A DNA stretch of 17,182 nucleotides from an uncultured Clostridia bacterium. Its GTDB lineage: Bacteria; Bacillota; Clostridia; TANB77; CAG-508. The notes under the pieces were generated by a model. That model did no database searches and was not told the origin of the DNA. It was given only the letters and a program-made list of their open reading frames with translations. Positions 9,090 through 15,400 of the stretch are shown here, in pieces (within the stretch, counting starts at the first letter, position 1; each line of letters starts with the position of its first letter). The DNA lies in assembly GCA_934149275.1 (NCBI GenBank), contig CAKPEG010000025.1, positions 1 to 17,182 of the forward strand. The letters run 5' to 3'. Both the position numbers and the translations under genes were made by a program.

Positions 9090-9118
9090 AGTATATCACT
9101 TTTTTCCTTATTTTTCAA
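9090..9118 (-). promoter_or_regulatory. Promoter of the AI-2E family gene
   Basis: TTGAAA (9118-9113), a 17-base spacer and TATACT (9095-9090). The -35 overlaps the final codons of yraN. It gives a leader of over 100 bases before the ATG at 8969. The leader contains an AAAGGAG that is too far from that ATG to serve it. Confidence 0.65.
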
Positions 9119-9482
9119 TGCTTTTAGGTATGTAGTTCACCTGCCAATTTTCTTTTTCAATGTATATTTCTATTGCATCAAATTGTATTTCCATGTTTCT
9201 TATTTTATTTATATATAAAAAATATTCTGCAGTTTTCCAAATATGTTCTTGCTTTTGTTTATTTATTGCAAGTCTTGCTTCTATAAAATGGCTTGTCCTT
9301 GTTTTTACTTCAACAAAATGAAGTGTGTTTCCTTTTCTTGTTATTATATCTATTTCTCCGAATTTGCTTCTGAAATTGCATTTTAGGATTTGATGTTCAT
9401 TAATTTGTAAATATATTTTTGCAATTCTTTCTCCTATGTCTCCTAGTTTTTTGTTATTCAATAATTCTGTATCCTTTCCCAT
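9108..9482 (-). CDS. yraN: YraN family (UPF0102) nuclease-like protein
   Basis: It encodes 124 residues, normal for the family. It shows the conserved order: KLGDIGERIAKIYL near residues 12-25, NFRSKFGEIDIITR at about 37-50, and FVEVKTR at about 57-63. The Glu, Asp and E-x-K residues form the PD-(D/E)xK nuclease-like core. Known context: yraN sits with comM, dprA and rnhB in many bacteria, and the molecular role is still uncertain (Holliday-junction resolvase-like fold). It overlaps the 3' end of dprA by 29 bases, so the two are translationally coupled. The start is uncertain. The ATG at 9482 has little ribosome site, whereas a TTG at 9461 (reading NNKKLGDIGE next) has AAAGGA ten bases upstream and would give a more typical N-terminus. 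Confidence 0.9.
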   Translation of the reverse strand: MGKDTELLNNKKLGDIGERIAKIYLQINEHQILKCNFRSKFGEIDIITRKGNTLHFVEVKTRTSHFIEARLAINKQKQEHIWKTAEYFLYINKIRNMEIQFDAIEIYIEKENWQVNYIPKSIEK

Positions 9483-10296
9483 ATTCTTGTGTAATTATTT
9501 CTTCTAGTTCAAGTATTGTAAGTTCTTGATTTATTTCTGATATGCTTTTGTTTAATTTTAGTGCTAGTTCTTCTTTTGTTAGAATTTCTTTTGAAAGTAA
9601 TTTTAAAATTTCGTTATTATATTTTTTCTTATTTTCATTTTCTATAAATTTTACATTTTTAGCTTCATAATATTTTATTATGTCTTGTGCGTTTGTAACT
9701 AGTATTCCTCCTTTTTTTATTATGCTGTTTGGTCCTGTTCCATATGAGTTGCTTATGCTGTGGGGCAGACAGAATACTGGCTTTTTTTGTTTAATTCCGT
9801 ATTCTGCTGTTATTGTTGTTCCGCTTCTATGTTTTCCTTCTATCATCAATATTCCATCTGATAATGCACTTACTATTCTGTTTCTTTTTGGAAAGTGTAA
9901 TGAATCTGGTTCTGTTTCCGGCGGATATTCGCTAATTATTACTCCTCCGTTTTTTATTATTCTCTCATATAATGGTTTGTTTTCTTTTGGGTATATATGG
10001 TTGAATCCGCTTCCTAATACTGCAATTGTTTTCCCTCCATTATTAATACATGTTTGGTGTGCAATACTGTCTATTCCTTTTGCTAGTCCGCTTATTATAT
10101 TTATATTCTTTTTACAAAATTGCCTTACAAATTCTTCGGTTGTTCGTTCTCCTTCTCTTGATGAATTTCTTGAACCTACTACTGCAATTCCAAAGTCGTT
10201 TATTATTTCTTCATTTCCTTCTACATAGATTTCTTTTATTTTTAGTCTTTTTAATTTCTTTGGAAATAAAGGATCTTCTTTTCTTATTACTTTTAT
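9454..10296 (-). CDS. dprA: DNA processing protein DprA, predicted AUA start
   Basis: DprA binds single-stranded DNA and loads RecA during transformation. I translated the frame by hand. It opens after TAA at 10311-10309 and has no ATG, GTG or TTG until 9849, in the middle of the Rossmann domain. AAGGAG (10310-10305) lies eight bases before an ATA at 10296, giving 280 residues. The core is complete: AVVGSRNSSREG (about 44-55), NIISGLAKGIDSIAH (about 74-88), IAVLGSGFNHIYP, ISEYPPETEP, FPKRNRIVSALSDGILMIEG, SGTTITAEYG and GTGPNSIIKKGG. A short winged-helix-like end follows (TKEELALKLNKSISEINQELTILELEE). The usual N-terminal SAM-like domain is absent, so the protein is shorter than the ~300-370 typical of the family. 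The gene lies downstream of two copies of a repeated leader module. The identity is sure. The start codon is inferred from spacing and homology. Confidence 0.9.
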   Translation of the reverse strand: MKVIRKEDPLFPKKLKRLKIKEIYVEGNEEIINDFGIAVVGSRNSSREGERTTEEFVRQFCKKNINIISGLAKGIDSIAHQTCINNGGKTIAVLGSGFNHIYPKENKPLYERIIKNGGVIISEYPPETEPDSLHFPKRNRIVSALSDGILMIEGKHRSGTTITAEYGIKQKKPVFCLPHSISNSYGTGPNSIIKKGGILVTNAQDIIKYYEAKNVKFIENENKKKYNNEILKLLSKEILTKEELALKLNKSISEINQELTILELEEIITQEYGKGYRIIE

Positions 10297-10304
10297 TCTT
10301 CTTT

Positions 10305-10395
10305 CTCCTTATATAATTATATTTAGGTTTTTAAAGGTTACCCATAAACCTTTATTCTACAATACCTCACGACACATTTTTACGTTAATGTTGTG
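10305..10395 (-). promoter_or_regulatory. Leader module copy B (before dprA)
   Basis: In the coding direction it reads CACAACATTAAC, a variable 20-base spacer, then ATTGTAGAATAAAGGTTTATG, a hairpin segment with GGGTAACC, AAAACCTAAATATA and the AAGGAG ribosome site. It shares nearly all of these blocks with copy C upstream of comM. A possible -35 (TTAACG) is in the first block. The ATG within the conserved block leads only to a four-codon reading frame here, so that ATG is not a conserved start. Confidence 0.7.
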
Positions 10396-10409
10396 TTTCC
10401 TTACTTCTT

Positions 10410-10490
10410 CCTCCTCATATAATATATTTATTTTTAAGATCCCCATAGACCTTTATTTTACAATTATTTCATGTCATCGTTAATACTGTG
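10410..10490 (-). promoter_or_regulatory. Leader module copy A (orphan, in tandem before copy B)
   Basis: It carries the same blocks as copies B and C: CACAGTATTAAC, ATTGTAAAATAAAGG, TATGGGG and a GAGGAGG ribosome site. It is more diverged and shorter in the hairpin part. TTAACG, 17 bases and TAAAAT form a plausible promoter. No full-length gene follows its ribosome site; copy B begins within 15 bases. Confidence 0.6.
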
Positions 10491-10499
10491 TTTCCTTTT

Positions 10500-12026
10500 T
10501 TAAAAATATTTTTTATCTAAACTTCTGTATTGTATTGCTTCTGCAATATCTTGTTTAGAGATATTTTCTCTTCCCTCTAAATCTGCTATTGTTCGTGATA
10601 CTTTTAGTATTCTGTTATATGCTCTTGAACTTAAATTTAATTTTTTAAATGCTATTTCTAATAATTTTTTGCTGTCTTCGTCTACTTGGCAATATTCTTC
10701 TATTAATTTTGGACTTAGTTCTGCGTTTGAAAATATGTTGTATTCTTTGTATCTTTCTTCTTGAATTTTTCTTGCTTTATTTACTCTTTCTTTTATTTCT
10801 TTTGATGTTTCTTCTTTGGAGGTATTCATCATTTTGGTATAGTCTACACTTTGTACTTCCACTTGAATGTCTATTCTGTCTAGTAGTGGTCCGCTTATTT
10901 TGTGAATGTATCTGTTTATATCGTTTGATGAGCATGTACATTCTTTTTCACTAGATCCATAATAACCGCATGGGCAAGGATTCATACTTGCTATTAGCAT
11001 AAAGTTTGCTGGGTATTCACAGTTTTTATTTGCTCTTGATATTAGTACTTGTCTGTCTTCTAATGGTAATCTTAATACTTCTAGTGAACTTTTATTAAAT
11101 TCTGGGAGTTCATCTAAAAATAATATTCCTCTATGTGCTAAACTTATTTCTCCTGGTTTTGCTTCTTTGCCTCCGCCTATTAATGCTACTTTTGTTGCTG
11201 TATGATGCGGATTTCTAAATGGCCTATTGAGTATTAATTTATTTTCTTTTGTCATTCCTGCTATACTGTGTATTTTAGTTACTTCTAATGCTTCTTCAAA
11301 ATTCATATCTGGTAAGATTGTTGTTATTCTTCTTGCTAACATTGTTTTTCCTGATCCTGGACTTCCTATTAATAAGCAATTATGTCCTCCTGCTGCTGAG
11401 ATTTCTAATGCTCTTTTTGCTTCTCTTTGACCTTTTACTTCTGAATAATCTATAGTGTCTTGTTTGCTTTCTTTTAGAATTTCTTCTAAATTCGTTTCTG
11501 TTTTTGGTATTTTGGTTGTTCCGTTTAAAAATTCAACTGCTTCTTTTAATGTGCTAATTCCATACACTTCAATGTTTTTTACAATCGATGCTTCTAATGC
11601 GCTTTCTTTGGGTAATATTACTTTTGTTATTCCTAATTTTTTAAGTTCAATACACATTGGTAAAATTCCGGATATTGAATTTACTTTTCCATCTAAAGAT
11701 AATTCTCCAATGAATGCGTATTTTTCTATTTCTTTATTTTGTATGTATTCTAGGTTATTTAGTATTCCTATTGCGATTGCTAAGTCAAATGCCGAGCCTT
11801 CTTTTTTTATTTCTGCTGGTGCTAAGTTTATAAGTATTCTTTTACTGCGTAAGTCATATCCACTGTTTTTTATGGCTGTTTTTACTCTTTCTTTTGCTTC
11901 TTTTACACTGGTATCTGGAAGTCCAACTATTTCCCAAGTTGGCATGCTATTGGTTACATCTACTTGTACTTCTACTTTATAACCTGTTATTCCAATTAAC
12001 GATATGCTGTTTATTATTGTTAAAAT
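10500..12026 (-). CDS. comM: ComM/YifB family AAA+ ATPase, predicted AUU start
   Basis: ComM is a hexameric AAA+ helicase that promotes branch migration of incoming DNA during natural transformation. An in-frame ATG at 12074 would add 16 residues (MGYPYKNLNIFIRRNK). It lies inside the repeated leader module and its AAAGG is only three bases away. AAGGAG (12039-12034) is instead placed seven bases before an ATT at 12026. That gives 508 residues, the usual family length, and a typical N-terminus (LTIINSISLIGITGYKVEVQVD). Domains from that start: Lon-protease-like S5 fold at about 1-170, Walker A GSPGSGKT at about 221-228, and Walker B ILFLDELPEF with Asp at about 305. There is a four-Cys cluster (CPC and CTC, about 351-365), then SGPLLDRIDI and a C-terminal helical lid. 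The gene is first in the comM-dprA-yraN cluster. Function by homology is secure; the AUU start is inference. Confidence 0.93.
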   Translation of the reverse strand: MLTIINSISLIGITGYKVEVQVDVTNSMPTWEIVGLPDTSVKEAKERVKTAIKNSGYDLRSKRILINLAPAEIKKEGSAFDLAIAIGILNNLEYIQNKEIEKYAFIGELSLDGKVNSISGILPMCIELKKLGITKVILPKESALEASIVKNIEVYGISTLKEAVEFLNGTTKIPKTETNLEEILKESKQDTIDYSEVKGQREAKRALEISAAGGHNCLLIGSPGSGKTMLARRITTILPDMNFEEALEVTKIHSIAGMTKENKLILNRPFRNPHHTATKVALIGGGKEAKPGEISLAHRGILFLDELPEFNKSSLEVLRLPLEDRQVLISRANKNCEYPANFMLIASMNPCPCGYYGSSEKECTCSSNDINRYIHKISGPLLDRIDIQVEVQSVDYTKMMNTSKEETSKEIKERVNKARKIQEERYKEYNIFSNAELSPKLIEEYCQVDEDSKKLLEIAFKKLNLSSRAYNRILKVSRTIADLEGRENISKQDIAEAIQYRSLDKKYF

Positions 12027-12033
12027 TTTGTTT

Positions 12034-12138
12034 CTCCTTATAAATATATTTAGGTTTTTATACGGGTAACCCATAAACCTTTATATAACAATTATCTCTT
12101 AATATAATTGCTCTTTCTCTCTCTTAGTTAATGCTGTG
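12034..12138 (-). promoter_or_regulatory. Leader module copy C (before comM)
   Basis: CACAGCATTAAC is followed by a 32-base spacer and then ATTGTTATATAAAGGTTTATG, the hairpin part, AAAACCTAAATATA and AAGGAG. The hairpin can pair TATGGG with CCCGTA around a TTA loop and AGGTT with AACCT outside it. A likely promoter is TTAACT, 17 bases, TATATT, whose -35 lies inside the conserved first block. Confidence 0.7.
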
Positions 12139-12180
12139 AATTTTAAGTTTTTTCTTGTCTTTTTTTGTCGGTTGGCATGA

Positions 12181-12210
12181 AAAAAAGAGCCATTGTTTGG
12201 CCCTTTTTTT
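12181..12210 (-). terminator. Terminator between the thioester adhesin and comM
   Basis: The stem is AAAAAAGAGCCA against TGGCCCTTTTTT with one A-C mismatch and a five-base loop. It has T runs on both sides, so it can act in either direction. A second small perfect hairpin (GTTCAC-TTTC-GTGAAC, 12219-12234) lies just before it in the minus direction. Confidence 0.8.
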
Positions 12211-12345
12211 GTTTAAGTGTTCACTTTCGTGAACTGTAAAAGTTAATGAAAAAATTTATTGTTATTTTTTATGAACAAATATTGTTTTTTATTTGTCCCC
12301 CCTAATAAATCTTTAAAAGATTTAAACTTTGAAAACTATTTTCTT

Positions 12346-12412
12346 TTAACAAAATATTTTTATACTTTGTTAATTTTTACTGTTTAACAAAATATTTTTA
12401 ATACTTTGTCAA
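12346..12412. repeat. Two tandem palindromic repeats downstream of the thioester adhesin
   Basis: Copies at 12346-12373 and 12384-12412 are nearly identical (28 and 29 bases). Each is itself a palindrome with outer arms TTAACAAA and TTTGTTAA (one arm is TTGACAAA in the second copy) around an A/T core. They could be binding sites of a dimeric regulator or part of a 3' processing structure. A third, unrelated palindrome (AAATCTTTAAAAGATTT, 12307-12323) lies next to them. Confidence 0.6.
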
Positions 12413-12420
12413 CAGTCTAT

Positions 12421-12442
12421 AATATGTTTTATAAAACATATT
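12421..12442. repeat. Perfect 22-bp palindrome across the adhesin stop codon
   Basis: The sequence AATATGTTTT followed by AT and AAAACATATT is exactly self-complementary and includes the stop codon at 12431-12429. It lacks a G+C stem and a T tract, so it is not a typical terminator. It may be chance in A/T-rich DNA. Confidence 0.4.
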
Positions 12443-15400
12443 TCTTTATTGCATAACATCCTGTTGCTAATATTGTCATTATTGTTATTGTTAATACTAT
12501 ATATGTTGGTGCAGAACCTGTTGTAATTGATAAAATAACTGGTGCTGTATCTTGATCGTCTTCACCATCTATATTGTTGTCTGGTGTTGAGTCTATATCT
12601 GGTGTGTTATACTCATTTTGATCTTTACTTATTTCTGCTGTGTTTATTTTCATTCCTAAGTTGTTTTCATTTCTCTTCCATCTTAATGCTATTTCTACTG
12701 TTGCGCTTTCTCCTGGTTTTAATAGTGTGTTTGCTAATGCGTCTGTTGTTACTATTCCGTTTTCTAGAATCTTCCATTGTGGGTTATCTTCTACATAGAA
12801 TTCTAATCCTTCTGGGATTCTATCTTTTACTTCTTTAGCATATCCTTCTATTTCACCTTCGTTTGTAACTTTTATTGTATAGATAAATGTTACTGATGTT
12901 TGGTTAAATTTCTTTCTGTTTATTTCAACTTTTACTGCTGGTTCTGGGTTCTCTTCACCTGTGTGTCCAGTTTCAATTTCTTTAACTACACCGTTTTCAT
13001 TTACTACTACTTTTGTTACATATTTTAATAATGATAAGTCAAAATATTTTAATTCTACTTCTTCATCATCTTGATCATCTTCGTCTGGATTATCATTGTC
13101 TGGTGTTGAGTCTATATCATCACCATTGTCTGCTGTTATTTCAGCAATGTTTTTAATTCTTCTGTCTGATAAGTTCATCTTAGATTGATCTATTTTAAAT
13201 GCAACTTGTACATCTCTGTAATCTGGGTTTGAGTCTGTAATTCCTAATGCCTTATCAAATGGCTTTAATTGATTATCTTCATTTCTTTCTTTTGATTTTG
13301 CTTCTGATAAATAATCTGTTCTAACGTATTTTGCTTCGTCTACGTTGTCTGTTTCTTTTCCATCTGCATCATATAATTTCCATCCATATTTTTGGTTTAC
13401 TTCATTATCTGGTAAGAATACTAAACCTGCTGGAATATTATCTTTTACTTCTTCAACATATGCTGGTAATGTTCCTTCATTATATACTCTTATTGTATAT
13501 ACTATTGTGCTTTGATTTACTACTGTTAATGGTTCATCTGTATGAGTATATGTTATTTTTCCATCTTTATCTACTGATAATAATGGTACTCTTGATGTTA
13601 TGTCTTTATCATTTAATTTTGTTATGAATTTTTGTAGTGCTAAGTCGTATACTGCTGGGATGATGTTATCATAATCTTGATCGTCTTCACCGTCTTTATC
13701 ATTGTCTGGTGTTGAATCTATATCGTCACCATCATCTGTTTTTATTTCAGCTATATTTGTTATAACTTTAGCTTCTTTGCTTACTACTTTAAATTCTATT
13801 TTTACTTCTTGATAACTGATTTCTCCGGTTTCTTTGTTGAATGCTTTTATTTGTTTGTCAGGATTTACAGCTTTTGATAAGTAATCTGTAACTACTTTTC
13901 CGTTTTCAACTTTCCATCTGTATGTCTTATTTATCTCACTGTTTTCCACATATTCTAAACCTTCTGGGATATTATCTTTTACTTCTTCTGCATATGCATC
14001 TTGTTCGCCTTCATTGTAAACTCTTATTGTATATACAACTGTATTTCCTGTTGCTACTTTTACAACTGATTTATCCATTGTATATTCAGCATCTTTTTCT
14101 CCAGCTTTTAATGGTGCTGTATTAACTTTTTGTAATCTTGATGGTTGTATTTCTGTTCCTTGAACTGCTGATAAGAATTTCTTTAATGCTAAATCATATT
14201 TTTTATTTACTAATATTAATTTTTCAAAGTCATCATCATCTTGGATATTACTGTTGTCTGGATAGTTGTTTATGTCTATTTCTGTTGGTTGAGAATCTCT
14301 ATCTTTTATATCAGTCTTTCCATTTGCATCACTGTGTTGTGTAACTGCTGCGATGTTTTTGATTGTTTCTGATGAAACTTCATCTGCTACTACAACGCAG
14401 GCTACTTGTACAACTTTGCTTGATGGTTCTTTCTTTGTTTTGTTGAATGCTTCTATTAAGTTTTCTGTGCTTCCTTCTTCATATTTTAGTTTGTTTGTTT
14501 TTATTGTTGCCTTTCCTGTTACAACATCTACATCGTCTAATGATGTAACTCCTTGGAAGTCAGATACTGATAAGTTTTTACTTGCATTTTCAATTGTATT
14601 TAATTTTACAATTTTATTTTCTGTTGATGTTACTTTCCAGTTGTTTGCATAGTTTGTTTTGTGATTCATTAAGAATCCTAATCCTTCTGGAATGTAGTCT
14701 GTTATTTCATTTGCGTATGCATCTATGTCACCTTCATTGTATACTCTTATTGAATATATAACTATGTCACCTTTTTTAACTTGTACTGGAACTTTTGAAT
14801 GTTTGTATGTTGCTGTTGTTGCTGTTCCATTTACTAATCCTGTTACATCTACTTGTGGTTCTCTGTTTTGTTTTTCACCGTTTACAGTTGATATATATTT
14901 TCTTAATGCTAAGTCTACTTCTGGATTTTCAACTGTTACTTTTTCAAAGTCATCATCGTCTTCTTGTCCTCTGTAGAAATAATCTTTATCTGTTAAATCA
15001 TCTTTGTTTGAATCTTTACCTTTATATTCTGGTAAATTAATTTTTGATATGTCTATTGTTCCTGGTTCTGAGTCAATATCATCTATGTTATCTTCAACTA
15101 TTTCTGCAACATTCGTTAATACTCCTGATGTAACTGTTGATTTAACTTTACATTCAACTTCTACTGTTACGCTTGATAATTTGTTGTTTACACTGTCAAA
15201 TGGATCTAATTCATAATCCTCTGTATATGCTGTTACAATGTATGATCCATCTTGTGAAGATATCCATCCGTATTTTTTATTTATTTCACTGTTTTTAACA
15301 AATTCTAATCCTTCTGGTAAATAATCTTTTACTCTTGTTGCTTTTCCTTTTTGATTTCCTTCATTATATACTGTTATTTTGTATACTACTGTATCTCCAG

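Noticed and set aside
9680..10228. Plus-strand open frames opposite dprA, comM and the large adhesins
   Set aside because: They are antisense shadows: Leu/Phe/Ile-rich, with no ribosome sites or recognisable domains, and fully covered by well-supported minus-strand genes.
12026..12074. ATG at 12074 as the comM start
   Set aside because: It lies within the repeated leader module, has a too-close AAAGG, and adds residues that ComM proteins do not have. The equivalent ATG before dprA leads to a stop after four codons.
12034..12090. preQ1 or T-box type riboswitch in the comM leader
   Set aside because: There is some resemblance in the A-rich tail (AAAAACCTAA), but the conserved preQ1-I loop and the T-box antiterminator sequence are absent.
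12374..12395. Rex-type operator (TTGTTAA...TTAACAA) between the two palindromes
   Set aside because: The half-sites match, but they are about ten bases apart and the arrangement follows simply from two tandem TTAACAAA/TTTGTTAA palindromes. Rex sites have a much shorter spacer.
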